Assembly (NCBI GenBank): GCA_041492185.1
Contig: JBGPWL010000013.1
Location: 1-64,000, forward strand
Direction: 5' to 3'
DNA: 64,000 nt
DNA from: JAOAPY01 sp041492185
Lineage (GTDB): Bacteria > Acidobacteriota > Blastocatellia > Pyrinomonadales > Pyrinomonadaceae
Both the position numbers and the translations under genes were made by a program. The first letter of the stretch is position 1; each line of letters opens with the position of its first letter. Shown here one piece after another: positions 18,136-26,337 of this stretch. Below the pieces are notes generated by a model. It was given only the letters and a program-made list of their open reading frames with translations. It did no database searches and was not told where the DNA came from.

Positions 18136-18981
18136 GTGAGTGAGATCATCGGAGTAGTCGGGGCGGGCACGATGGGCAATGGCATCGCGCAAGTGGCCGC
18201 GCGGGCCGGCTACACCGTCGTAATGCGCGATGTGAAAGATGGATTCCTCCAACGCGGGATGTTGGCGATTGATAAAAGCCTGCAACGAGACGTTGATAAG
18301 GAGCGGCTGAAAGAAGACGAGAAGCGATCAATTATCGGCCGCATCTCCACCACTACAGAGCTTGAGGCGATGCGCGATGCATCGGCTGTGATCGAAGCGG
18401 TCACCGAAGATTTGCAAGTCAAAACGGAAGTCTTCAAGACTCTTGACGCGATTGCGAAGCCTGACGCAATTCTTGCTTCCAACACCTCGTCAATTTCAAT
18501 TACGAAACTCGGCGCGGCAACGCGACGGCCTGACAAAGTTATCGGCATGCACTTTATGAATCCGGTGCCGCTGATGAAGTTGGTGGAAGTGATTCGCGGC
18601 ATGGCAACGTCGGATGAAACTTACGATCGCGTGCGCGCGTTGTCCGAACAGATGGGCAAGACCGCGCTTGATTGTCAGGACTCGCCCGGCTTTGTGTCGA
18701 ATCGCGTCTTGATGCCGATGATCAATGAGGCTATCTTCACATTGTACGAAGGCGTGGCTACGCGCGAGAGTATCGATGGCATTATGAAGCTGGGAATGAA
18801 TCATCCGATGGGCCCGCTAACGCTGGCTGACTTTATCGGACTGGATGTTTGTCTGGCGATCATGAATGTTCTCCACGACGGCCTGGGCGATTCAAAGTAC
18901 CGGCCCTGTCCTTTGCTGAAGCGTTACGTCGACGCCGGCTGGCTGGGGCGAAAGAGTGGGCGCGGGTTTTATGAGTACTGA
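18136..18981 (+). CDS. hbd: 3-hydroxybutyryl-CoA dehydrogenase
   Basis: A 281-residue NAD(P)-dependent dehydrogenase with a GTG start, GGAG 9 nt upstream. The Rossmann motif GVVGAGTMGNGIAQVAARAG is at the N-terminus, and the catalytic HFMNPVPLMKLVEVI contains the conserved His. The C-terminal domain has PGFVSNRVLMPMINEA and NHPMGPLTLADFIGLD, as in Hbd/PaaH. It lies 21 nt behind the thiolase and very probably shares its transcript. The palindromic repeat at 18984-19069 begins 2 nt after its stop codon. Confidence 0.95.
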   Translation: MSEIIGVVGAGTMGNGIAQVAARAGYTVVMRDVKDGFLQRGMLAIDKSLQRDVDKERLKEDEKRSIIGRISTTTELEAMRDASAVIEAVTEDLQVKTEVFKTLDAIAKPDAILASNTSSISITKLGAATRRPDKVIGMHFMNPVPLMKLVEVIRGMATSDETYDRVRALSEQMGKTALDCQDSPGFVSNRVLMPMINEAIFTLYEGVATRESIDGIMKLGMNHPMGPLTLADFIGLDVCLAIMNVLHDGLGDSKYRPCPLLKRYVDAGWLGRKSGRGFYEY

Positions 18982-18983
18982 TC

Positions 18984-19069
18984 ATGTCCGATAAACTTTG
19001 AAGTTTGTCGTATTCAAAGCCAAAGGAGCTTCTCGCGAGACACGCGACAAGCTGAAGCTTATCGGACAT
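18984..19069. repeat. Dispersed palindromic element, copy A (GTCCGATAAACTT family)
   Basis: The left end ATGTCCGATAAACTTTGAAG (continuing TTTGTCG) is matched by an inverted right end, CGACAAGCTGAAGCTTATCG (continuing GACAT). Each end is itself a small palindrome. It sits 2 nt after the hbd stop. Related copies are at 24518-24591 and 60606-60677. Confidence 0.85.
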
Positions 19070-19082
19070 TAGGAAACTCAAG

Positions 19083-20309
19083 GTGCAGGAAAACGAAATA
19101 GCGCATTATTGTCAGAAGTGCCTCGCCGCGAATCCGCTCGGCCAGGATTTTTGTGCTCGTTGCGGTACGCGTCTCATGATTGTTGTCGAGCCCTCGTCGA
19201 TGCGTTACGAGACGAGTGACTCGGGCGCCGGCGACGAGCACTTGCTGGAGCGAATTTCAGTACTCGAAAACCGTCTGGGGCGATTGGCCGAACGGCTCGA
19301 ACGTTCCCTCGACCTGTTGCTGCGCCAGGCTCAGAACTCTTATTTCGATCGCTCGCTCTTGAAATCTCTCATTGGTCTCTTGACCGAAGATGGCGTCGTG
19401 CAGGACGAAAAGCTTCAGCGCCTGTGGCAGGAGCGTTGTAAGCAGGATGCCGCCGCGCAGGAACTGAGCACGCGTCGCGATGAATTGCGCGCGAAGATAG
19501 TGGCGGCTTATCACGGTCCCGAGGCAGCGACGTTCGAGCAGTTAGTGGTTGAGGGTTTTCTCTTCATCGAAGACGAGAATCCCGTCGGCGGCAGTCGCGC
19601 GTTGCAGCGTGCGGTGGAGATAGATCCGCGTAACGGCCTGCTGCTCTCGTTTGTTGGCGAGCATTTCTTTCGTACCGGCAAAACGAAGTTGGCGCGAGAG
19701 TTCCTGACCCGCGCGCTCGAAGCATTGCCGGAAGACAATCACGTTCTGTTGCTGCTTGGTTTGGTTTGTGGCGACGAGGGCGATACCGAGAAGGCAAAGG
19801 ACTTGCTCCAGACTGCAACGCGTCGCGGCGGTCCGTCGTTCGCGGCTCATTACGGATTGGGCCGACTGTTTGTGGCGGAGCAGGAATGGCAAAAGGCGTT
19901 GCGCGAATTCAAACTCGCGTTGGCGACTAAGCCTTCGCCGGAGGCGCATTACGCGCTCGGCTGTCTTTATTATCAATTGAGGCGCGACACGAAGGCGGTT
20001 CGCCATCTGCTCGATGCGATTCACCTTGACGGTGCTTACGGTGAGGCCTTCCAACTCCTTGCGCAGGTTTACAAGCGCCTGGGCAAACACGAGCTGGCAC
20101 GAGCCGCGCGCGAAAAAGCAACTTGTGCCGATTCGCAACAAGCCGAGCAAAAAAGGAAGCCGGATGATTTGCCTGCGGCGCCTTCCCTATTCCAGGTCTG
20201 GCCGGGCCGGCACAAGCGATTGTTGTCCGGCGGTGATGAGCGACTCGCCGAAGCTTTGCGCGAAGATGCACTTAGGGCATTTGTTAGTGCAATGCCAGAT
20301 AGCCGTTAA
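19083..20309 (+). CDS. Zinc-ribbon, coiled-coil and TPR protein
   Basis: A 408-residue cytoplasmic protein with a GTG start and AGGAAAC upstream. A four-cysteine zinc ribbon (CQKC ... CARC) occupies residues 10-30. A leucine-rich coiled coil follows (ISVLENRLGRLAERLERSLD), and from about 160 to 350 there are at least five tetratricopeptide repeats (GRLFVAEQEWQKALREFKLA, ALGCLYYQLRRDTKAVRHLL). A charged tail ends the protein. No enzymatic domain is visible, so a scaffold role is inferred. The repeat element and weak ribosome site suggest it may be transcribed apart from hbd, and a strong promoter for the next operon follows it. Confidence 0.8.
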   Translation: MQENEIAHYCQKCLAANPLGQDFCARCGTRLMIVVEPSSMRYETSDSGAGDEHLLERISVLENRLGRLAERLERSLDLLLRQAQNSYFDRSLLKSLIGLLTEDGVVQDEKLQRLWQERCKQDAAAQELSTRRDELRAKIVAAYHGPEAATFEQLVVEGFLFIEDENPVGGSRALQRAVEIDPRNGLLLSFVGEHFFRTGKTKLAREFLTRALEALPEDNHVLLLLGLVCGDEGDTEKAKDLLQTATRRGGPSFAAHYGLGRLFVAEQEWQKALREFKLALATKPSPEAHYALGCLYYQLRRDTKAVRHLLDAIHLDGAYGEAFQLLAQVYKRLGKHELARAAREKATCADSQQAEQKRKPDDLPAAPSLFQVWPGRHKRLLSGGDERLAEALREDALRAFVSAMPDSR

Positions 20310-20318
20310 CCTCGCGCG

Positions 20319-20346
20319 TTGACACTCAGCCTTTGGTCGCTATAAT
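20319..20346 (+). promoter_or_regulatory. Near-consensus sigma70 promoter of the yceD-rpmF-plsX-fab operon
   Basis: TTGACA (20319-20324) and TATAAT (20341-20346) are both perfect hexamers, separated by 16 nt. Transcription would start near 20353, about 50 nt before yceD. This is the best promoter seen in the window. Confidence 0.85.
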
Positions 20347-20401
20347 TAACCCTTTTGTGCCAGAGTAGCTGGAAGACGGCTTTTGTTACAGAGGGTGGGC
20401 G

Positions 20402-20917
20402 GTGCGGATAGAGCTTGAAAAGCTGGAAGGAACGGAGGGCAAGTTTGCCCACGCTTATGCAGCCGGACAGCTCGATCTGGAAGACGAACGCGTGCGCTTG
20501 AGCGCGGCGCCCGAGATTTCGGGACGACTTGTTTGCGACGGCAACAGAGTAGTGGTAAAGGGCCGCCTGTCTGCTGTTGCGCAAGTCGATTGCGATCGGT
20601 GCCTGAGGGCAGTTGACGTGCCGGTCGAAACCGATTTCAAACTTCGGTACGTCACGCTGCCAGAGTATGAGTCGATACATGCGGCGGCGCTAGAAGATGA
20701 AGACCTCGTCCTGTCGGTCTTTGATGGCGAGGCGATAGAAATCGACGAGCTGGTGCGAGAGCAGGTGCTTTTGGCGGTCCCGTTGCGCGCCCTATGTCGC
20801 GAAGACTGTAAAGGCTTTTGCCCGGTTTGCGGGCGAGACCGGAACCTGAAAGAGTGCGGCTGCTCGACCGCCGATACTGATGAGCGTTGGGCGGGACTAA
20901 AGAATTTAGGAATTTAG
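20402..20917 (+). CDS. yceD: YceD/DUF177 family protein (large-subunit rRNA accumulation)
   Basis: A 171-residue DUF177 protein starting at GTG (AGAGGG upstream). The conserved core VDCDRCLRAVDVPV and the C-terminal cysteine cluster CREDCKGFCPVCGRDRN are family hallmarks. YceD affects 23S rRNA accumulation in Escherichia coli and G30-type homologues, and it almost always precedes rpmF. Here it is also directly upstream of rpmF and plsX and is the first gene behind a near-consensus promoter. This links ribosome and lipid synthesis, as in many bacteria. Confidence 0.92.
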   Translation: MRIELEKLEGTEGKFAHAYAAGQLDLEDERVRLSAAPEISGRLVCDGNRVVVKGRLSAVAQVDCDRCLRAVDVPVETDFKLRYVTLPEYESIHAAALEDEDLVLSVFDGEAIEIDELVREQVLLAVPLRALCREDCKGFCPVCGRDRNLKECGCSTADTDERWAGLKNLGI

Positions 20918-20930
20918 ATTTTCAGAATTA

Positions 20931-21043
20931 GCCACAGAGGCACGGAGATAAGACAACGAAGCGCAGCGACGCAAACGCGCCAGATAGTTTGGAGTTTCTT
21001 TTTCTAAATTAATTCTTCCTCTGTGTCTCTGTGCCTCTGTGGC
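20931..21043. repeat. Inverted repeat, GCCACAGAGGCACGGAGA type
   Basis: GCCACAGAGGCACGGAGA (20931-20948) pairs with TCTCTGTGCCTCTGTGGC (21026-21043), 17 of 18 positions, across a 77-nt spacer. It fills the yceD-rpmF gap. The right arm ends about 10 nt before the rpmF ribosome site and could affect rpmF translation. Confidence 0.85.
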
Positions 21044-21061
21044 AAAACTTCCGGAGTAATC

Positions 21062-21244
21062 ATGCCAAATCCAAAACGGCGACATTCGAAAGCACGCAGG
21101 GGCAAACGTCGGGCGCATGACGCGCAGCGCGCGACACAAACGACGCTTTGCCCAAATTGCCAGGAGCCTCGTTTACAACACCGAGTGTGTCCCAAGTGCG
21201 GTTTCTATAAAGGCCGCGAAATTCTGCAAGTGGAACAGACCTAA
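21062..21244 (+). CDS. rpmF: 50S ribosomal protein L32
   Basis: A 60-residue basic protein. The ATG at 21062 is selected by CGGAG 5 nt upstream and gives the canonical start MPNPKRRHSKARRGKRRAHD. A four-cysteine zinc ribbon (CPNC ... CPKCGFYKGRE) follows, so this is the zinc-containing C+ form of L32. It is part of the 50S subunit. Located between yceD and plsX as in many bacteria. Confidence 0.97.
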   Translation: MPNPKRRHSKARRGKRRAHDAQRATQTTLCPNCQEPRLQHRVCPKCGFYKGREILQVEQT

Positions 21245-21260
21245 CCGCTGAGAGTTCCCC

Positions 21261-22331
21261 GTGCGCGATTGGTCAAGGCAAGTGACGGGCAAAGTTGTTC
21301 TCGACGCGATGGGCAGCGATCACGCGCCGCACGCAGAGATTGACGGCGCCCTGGCGGCCACGCGCGATCTGGGAATAGGCGTCATACTTGTGGGCCGGCC
21401 GGAGATCGTCGAGCCTGAGCTGCGACGTTGTGGTTGGCGAGGCGACGGCGATCGCGGTATTGAACTTGTCGAAGCGGCCGAAGTAATCGCGATGGATGAT
21501 CCTGTGGCGACCGCGATTCGACGCAAGAAAGAAAGCTCTTTGAGAATTGGTTGTAAGCTGGTTACCGAAGGCCGCGCCGATGGTTTTGTTTCAGCAGGCA
21601 ACACCGGCGCAGCCATGGCTACTGCGAAAATGGTGATTGGCATGCTGCCTGGCGTCGATCGTCCCGCGCTCGCGGCGATGATGCCGACTAAATCAGGCAG
21701 GCCTACGCTCCTGATCGATGTGGGCGCTAATTCTGAGTGTAAGGCGCATCATCTCGTGCAGTTTGCGATCATGGGCGATGCCTATTCGCGCGCCGTGCAG
21801 GGAACCGTAAGACCAACCATCGGCTTGATGAGCATTGGCGAGGAAGAAGCGAAAGGCAACGACCTGACGAAAGAGGCGTTTCCGCTCTTGCGCCAGCTCA
21901 GCAGCTTGAACTTCGTCGGCAACGTCGAAGGTCGCGACGTTTTCTCCGGTTCAGTTGACGTAATCGTCACGGATGGTTTCACCGGCAACGTGATGCTGAA
22001 ACTTTCCGAAGGCCTGACAGCCGCGATGCTTTCGATGATCAAGCGCGAGCTGACGTCATCGGCGATGACCAAGGCAGGCGCCATGCTGGCTCGGCCCGCG
22101 TTTCGGAACATAAAGAAACGCCTGGATTACTCGGAGCACGGCGGCGCGCCACTGCTCGGTGTCAGACAAATTGTGGTAATTGGTCACGGCAGTTCAAACG
22201 CGCGCGCGATCCGCAATGCCATTCGCAGCGCGAAAGAGTTTTCGGAAAATCGCGCCAGCGAAAGAATAGAGAAGGGCATCGCGGAAATCAGCGACGCGGA
22301 AATGCTTTTGGGCATCGCGCGCGCGGGTTAG
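21261..22331 (+). CDS. plsX: Phosphate acyltransferase PlsX
   Basis: A 356-residue enzyme converting acyl-ACP and phosphate to acyl-phosphate for phospholipid synthesis. Family motifs include VVLDAMGSDHAPHAEIDGA, GFVSAGNTGAAMA, LIDVGANSECK, GLMSIGEEEAKGN, VTDGFTGNVMLK and HGSSNARAIRNAI. The start is GTG, either 21261 or 21282 (the second is closer to the usual N-terminus MKIALDAMG). The gene lies 16 nt after rpmF and about 70 nt before fabH. Confidence 0.96.
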   Translation: MRDWSRQVTGKVVLDAMGSDHAPHAEIDGALAATRDLGIGVILVGRPEIVEPELRRCGWRGDGDRGIELVEAAEVIAMDDPVATAIRRKKESSLRIGCKLVTEGRADGFVSAGNTGAAMATAKMVIGMLPGVDRPALAAMMPTKSGRPTLLIDVGANSECKAHHLVQFAIMGDAYSRAVQGTVRPTIGLMSIGEEEAKGNDLTKEAFPLLRQLSSLNFVGNVEGRDVFSGSVDVIVTDGFTGNVMLKLSEGLTAAMLSMIKRELTSSAMTKAGAMLARPAFRNIKKRLDYSEHGGAPLLGVRQIVVIGHGSSNARAIRNAIRSAKEFSENRASERIEKGIAEISDAEMLLGIARAG

Positions 22332-22399
22332 TTATCATGGCTTTTTGTTTTCACAGTCGTTAGTATTCATTTCGTTCTTATTCGAATCGAAGGAGTTTG

Positions 22400-23386
22400 A
22401 TGGTTAATACTCACGCGCGCATCCTGGGGACCGGTCATTCTTATCCTGAAGGAATTCTGACGAACGCCGATCTCGCGAAGATGGTCGAGACGTCGGACGA
22501 TTGGATTACGACGCGCACCGGGATTAAGCAGCGTCGCAAAGCAGCACCGGGAGAATACACCTCGCAGTTTGCCGTACGCGCGTCGCGCCAAGCGATCGAG
22601 CGCGCGGGCGTTGATGCGTCGGAAGTCGATCTGCTGCTGTGCGCGACCGTGACGCCCGATCAGATACTTCCCTCGACTGGTTGCATCATTCAGGCCGAAC
22701 TGGGCGCGAACAACGCCGCGGCGATGGATTTGGTTGCCGCCTGTTCGGGCTTCCTCTACGGCCTGGCCCTGGCCGACGCTATGATTCGCACCGGCCAGTC
22801 GCGTTATGCGCTGGTGATTGGCGCCGAGATACTGACGCAGTATGTTGATTACACTGATCGCGGAACGTGTGTGCTGTTCGGTGATGGAGCGGGCGCGGCA
22901 CTGCTGGGGCCGGTTGAGGGCGATCGTGGGATTCTGGCGGCGCGAATTCGCTCAGACGGACGTTATCTCGAGCAGTTGTATTCGCCGGGCGGCGGCACGC
23001 GACGGCCTCCGAGCGCTGAGACGATCGCCGCGGGTGATCATTTTTTCAAGATGAAGGGCAACGAGTTGTTCAAGGTTGCCGTGCGGTCGATGTCGGAGAT
23101 TTCCAGGGAAGTCCTCGAGGAAGCTGGTGTGCGCGCGGAAGACGTGGATCTTTTTATTCCGCATCAGGCCAACCAGCGGATTACCGATGCCGTCGCGAGT
23201 AAACTCAATGTCGACAGCGGGCGCGTTTATTCGAACATTGAGATGCACGGCAACACGTCATCGGCATCGATCCCGATCGCGCTTGACGAGTGTGTCGAAG
23301 CTGGGCGAATCAAGGCGGGCGATTTGGTTTTGATGGCCTCGTTTGGCGGGGGCGTTACGTGGGGCGGTGTGCTGGTGCGTTGGTAA
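22400..23386 (+). CDS. fabH: 3-oxoacyl-ACP synthase III (KAS III)
   Basis: A 328-residue initiating condensing enzyme that joins acetyl-CoA and malonyl-ACP. Catalytic Cys115 is in DLVAACSGFLYGL, the His in FIPHQANQRI, and the Asn in EMHGNTSSASIP. The ATG at 22400 is used, with AAGGAG just upstream; an adjacent TTG at 22397 is in frame but too close to the ribosome site. It follows plsX as in the common plsX-fabH-fabD order. The 196-nt spacer after it consists of AT-rich repeated words. Confidence 0.96.
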   Translation: MVNTHARILGTGHSYPEGILTNADLAKMVETSDDWITTRTGIKQRRKAAPGEYTSQFAVRASRQAIERAGVDASEVDLLLCATVTPDQILPSTGCIIQAELGANNAAAMDLVAACSGFLYGLALADAMIRTGQSRYALVIGAEILTQYVDYTDRGTCVLFGDGAGAALLGPVEGDRGILAARIRSDGRYLEQLYSPGGGTRRPPSAETIAAGDHFFKMKGNELFKVAVRSMSEISREVLEEAGVRAEDVDLFIPHQANQRITDAVASKLNVDSGRVYSNIEMHGNTSSASIPIALDECVEAGRIKAGDLVLMASFGGGVTWGGVLVRW

Positions 23387-23394
23387 CGCGCCCT

Positions 23395-23581
23395 CAGATT
23401 TTTGATTTGAAATTTGAAATTTGAAATGGCCTTTGGTCTTCGGTCTTTGAAGTTTGGCGCGAGCGACTTTGGCCTTTGGGTCGCACATAGGACTTGCGAG
23501 ATCAAATCAAAGATCAAAAATCGAAGATCAAAGACCAGAGATCTCAGATCTGAGATTTAAGATCTGAGATCTAAGATCGAA
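23395..23581. repeat. Low-complexity repeated-word spacer (GATTTGAAATTT / AGATCTGAGAT)
   Basis: The first block repeats TTTGAAA words (GATTTGAAATTTGAAATTT). The second block, about 23500-23578, repeats AGATC and GAGATCTGAGAT words and is rich in GATC/AGATCT self-complementary pieces. Together they fill the fabH-fabD gap up to the fabD start. Confidence 0.75.
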
Positions 23582-23582
23582 A

Positions 23583-24533
23583 ATGGCAAGCATCGCGTAC
23601 ATCTTTCCCGGGCAGGGATCGCAATACCCAGGCATGGGAAAGGAGTTGGCTCAGAACTTTCCGGTCGCCCGCAAGCTCTTTGAAGAAGCCGATGATGCGC
23701 TCGGCGTTTTTATCTCGCGCTTATGTTTTGACGGCCCGGCTGACCAGTTGCAGTTGACTGAAAACACGCAGCCTGCAATTCTGACTACTTCGGTTGCGGC
23801 GCTGCGCGTGATTGAAACCGAAGGATTCCCGCGGCCCGCTTACGTTGCAGGGCATAGCCTGGGCGAGTATTCGGCGCTGGTTGCCGCCAGGTCGCTCTCG
23901 CTTGCGGAAGCTGTTTGCACCGTCAGGGCACGAGGCCGCTACATGCAGGAGGCAGTGCCCGTGGGCACGGGCGCAATGGCGGCGGTGCTTGGCGCTTCCC
24001 TGGAGGTTATTGAAAAAGCCTGCGCCGAGGCGAGCGCGGGAGAAGTTTGCGCGCCGGCGAACATAAACTCGCCGCACCAGATCGTGATTGCGGGCAACAC
24101 GGCGGCGATCGATCGGGCGATGGAGTTATTGAGAGACGCGGGCGCAAGAAAGGTCGTAAAGTTGAACGTGAGCGCACCCTTTCATTGCGCTCTGATGAAG
24201 CCAGCGCAGGAACGTTTGGAAGTTGATCTCGCTGAGATCGAGTTTCGCGATCTTGATGTCCCGCTGGTAACAAACGTTGATGCAGCCGCAATCAAGGGCG
24301 GCAATGAAGCACGCGATGCACTGGTCAAACAAGTGTCGGCGCCGGTGCGTTGGCAGGAAGCGATTGAATTAATGATTCGCGAGGGTGTAGAAACCTTTGT
24401 CGAATTGGGACCGGGAAAAGTTCTATCAGGTTTAGCGCGGCACATTAACCGCGCGTCAAAGTGTTTTAATGTTGAAGACCTGGCGAGTTTCAGAGCAGCA
24501 AACTCGAATCTCGCCAAGTCCGACAAACTTTAG
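23583..24533 (+). CDS. fabD: Malonyl-CoA:ACP transacylase
   Basis: A 316-residue acyltransferase loading malonyl onto ACP. It starts with IAYIFPGQGSQYPGMGKEL, and the nucleophile Ser92 is in GHSLGEYSAL. The catalytic His is in VSAPFHCALM, and the C-terminal motif VELGPGKVLSGL is intact. The last residues, SDKL, and the stop codon lie inside a dispersed palindromic element (24518-24591), so its insertion has probably defined the present C-terminus. fabG, which usually follows, is absent here. Confidence 0.96.
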   Translation: MASIAYIFPGQGSQYPGMGKELAQNFPVARKLFEEADDALGVFISRLCFDGPADQLQLTENTQPAILTTSVAALRVIETEGFPRPAYVAGHSLGEYSALVAARSLSLAEAVCTVRARGRYMQEAVPVGTGAMAAVLGASLEVIEKACAEASAGEVCAPANINSPHQIVIAGNTAAIDRAMELLRDAGARKVVKLNVSAPFHCALMKPAQERLEVDLAEIEFRDLDVPLVTNVDAAAIKGGNEARDALVKQVSAPVRWQEAIELMIREGVETFVELGPGKVLSGLARHINRASKCFNVEDLASFRAANSNLAKSDKL

Positions 24534-24591
24534 TTTGTCGTCGCTGACGAAAGCGACAATTCGCAAGGCCGCGACAAACCGAAAGTTGTCG
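24518..24591. repeat. Dispersed palindromic element, copy B (overlaps fabD 3' end)
   Basis: GTCCGACAAACTTTAGTTTG (continuing TCG) is itself palindromic and is paired with CGACAAACCGAAAGTTGTCG at 24572-24591. An inner inverted pair (GTCGCT/AGCGAC) lies between them. The TAG in the left end is the fabD stop. Confidence 0.85.
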
Positions 24592-24633
24592 CACACAACA
24601 AGTTGTCTATTATTCAAAGAGGAGCAAAACAAG

Positions 24634-24876
24634 ATGCCGGATCAAGAGATCGAGAACAAGGTAAAGCAAATCATCGTTGACGAGCTTGGCGTGGACGAAA
24701 ACGAGGTCACTCCAAACGCTCGCTTCATTGATGACTTGGGCGCCGACTCGCTGGACACTGTCGAACTCGTCATGCGTTTTGAAGAAGAGTTTGGCATTGA
24801 AATTCCCGATGAGGACGCCGAGAAGATTCAGAGCGTGCGCGACGCGTATAACTACATCGACCAGCACAAGAAATAG
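24634..24876 (+). CDS. acpP: Acyl carrier protein
   Basis: An 80-residue acidic protein carrying growing acyl chains on 4'-phosphopantetheine. The attachment Ser39 is in DDLGADSLDTVEL, the canonical motif. The ATG at 24634 has AGGAG 9 nt upstream. The whole protein aligns in length and charge with type II FAS ACPs. It lies about 100 nt after fabD, with the palindromic element between them, and about 95 nt before fabF. Confidence 0.98.
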   Translation: MPDQEIENKVKQIIVDELGVDENEVTPNARFIDDLGADSLDTVELVMRFEEEFGIEIPDEDAEKIQSVRDAYNYIDQHKK

Positions 24877-24892
24877 CTGGCGGGCGGGTCTG

Positions 24893-24957
24893 GTAATAAG
24901 TGGCAAGTGATAGGACGACTCAACTCTTATCACAGCTCAGTTATCACTTATCACTCG
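24893..24957. repeat. AGTGATA-word inverted repeat spacer
   Basis: TAATAAGTGGCAAGTGATAG is mirrored by inverted words TTATCACAG and TTATCACTTATCACTCG. It occupies the acpP-fabF gap just upstream of the fabF ribosome site. Confidence 0.65.
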
Positions 24958-24973
24958 CAAAGGAGTTCCAGCA

Positions 24974-26236
24974 TTGACACGTCGGGTTGTGGTTACAGGC
25001 CTGGGTCTGGTTACGCCAATCGGAGCTACGGTCGAAGAAACGTGGACCGGCTTGATGAGCGGGCGCAACGGCGCCGATTACATCAGGAAGTTTGACGCGG
25101 AAAAGTTTCCCGTTCGGTTCGCGTGCGAGGTCAAAAACTTCGACGCGCTCCAGTTCATTCCGAAGAAAGAGGCGCGCAAGATGGGCGCCTTTATTCATTA
25201 CGCCATCGCTGCTTCACTCGAGGCAGTGGCTGACAGCCGCTTGGCGCTGACTGAAGCTGGTAAGTTTACCGATGATGTTAGCGAGAACATCGGCACTTAC
25301 ATCAGCAGCGGCATTGGAGATTTCTGGGCGATAGAACGCGAGCATTCGAAACTTTTGAACGATGGTCCGGATCGCGTTTCGCCTTTCTTCATTGTTTCGG
25401 CAATCGTCAATCTTGCCGCCGGCCAGGTCTCCATTCGCTTCGGCGCCAAGGGACCCAACTCGGCCACCGCGACCGCCTGCTCCGCAGGAGCGCACGCCAT
25501 CGGCGACAGCTTCAAGATAATTCAGCGCGGCGACGCGGACGTAATGATTTGCGGCGGCGCGGAGTCGGCCATCACGCCGATGAGCGTCGCCGGGTTTGCT
25601 TCGATGCGCGCCCTGTCGACGCGCAATGATGATCCACTGCATGCTTCGCGCCCGTTTGAACGCGATCGCGACGGATTCGTGATCGGCGAGGGCGCGGGCA
25701 TCATGATCCTGGAAGAGCTTGAATTCGCAAAACGTCGCGGCGCGCGCATTTACGCCGAAGTGGTGGGCTATGGCATGTCGGCGGACGCATTTCATTTGAC
25801 GATGCCCGACGAAACCGGCTCGGGCGCGATTCGGGTAATGCAGAAGGCTTTGCGTGACGCGGGCGTGCAACCCGATCAGGTTGGCTACATTAACGCGCAC
25901 GGAACGTCGACGCCGTACAACGATAAGTTTGAGACAGTTGCGATCAAGCAGACTTTTGGCGCTCACGCCTACAAGCTCGCCGTCAGCTCGACCAAGTCGA
26001 TGACCGGACATTTGCTGGGCGCCGCCGGCGGCATCGAAGGTGTTTTCTCCGCGCTCGCGATTTATCGCAACATGTTGCCGCCGACGATCAACTACTTCAA
26101 TCCGGATCCGGAATGCGATCTCGATTACGTGCCGAACGAGCCACGCGAGGCGAACGTTGATTACGCATTGTCCAATAGTTTTGGTTTTGGCGGCACGAAC
26201 GCGGCGCTGCTGTTCAAACGATACCAAGAAGAATGA
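24974..26236 (+). CDS. fabF: 3-oxoacyl-ACP synthase II (KAS II)
   Basis: A 420-residue elongating condensing enzyme. The triad is intact: Cys169 in TATACSAGAHAIG, one His in NAHGTSTPYND, the second in STKSMTGHLLGAAGG. The start is a TTG at 24974 with AAAGGAG 9 nt upstream, giving MTRRVVVTGLGLVTPIG. It normally follows acpP, as here. The usual next gene, rnc, is replaced by etfB. Confidence 0.96.
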   Translation: MTRRVVVTGLGLVTPIGATVEETWTGLMSGRNGADYIRKFDAEKFPVRFACEVKNFDALQFIPKKEARKMGAFIHYAIAASLEAVADSRLALTEAGKFTDDVSENIGTYISSGIGDFWAIEREHSKLLNDGPDRVSPFFIVSAIVNLAAGQVSIRFGAKGPNSATATACSAGAHAIGDSFKIIQRGDADVMICGGAESAITPMSVAGFASMRALSTRNDDPLHASRPFERDRDGFVIGEGAGIMILEELEFAKRRGARIYAEVVGYGMSADAFHLTMPDETGSGAIRVMQKALRDAGVQPDQVGYINAHGTSTPYNDKFETVAIKQTFGAHAYKLAVSSTKSMTGHLLGAAGGIEGVFSALAIYRNMLPPTINYFNPDPECDLDYVPNEPREANVDYALSNSFGFGGTNAALLFKRYQEE

Positions 26237-26320
26237 GCTTTGTACTTCGGGCTTTGTACTTTGAGTTTTGAGCTCAAGATTATTGAGGAGTCAAAGAACA
26301 AAGCACCAAGTTCAAAGTAC
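26237..26320. repeat. CTTTGTACTT-word inverted repeat
   Basis: GCTTTGTACTT and GGGCTTTGTACTTTGA (26237-26264) are roughly inverted by TCAAAGAACAAAGCACCAAG (continuing TTCAAAGTAC, to 26320). It lies directly after the fabF stop and before etfB. Confidence 0.65.
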
Positions 26321-26337
26321 AGGACGGTCACTTAGCT

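Noticed and set aside
25214..26227. 337-codon minus-strand frame opposite fabF
   Set aside because: It is antisense to an unambiguous fabF with an intact active site, and has no domain of its own.
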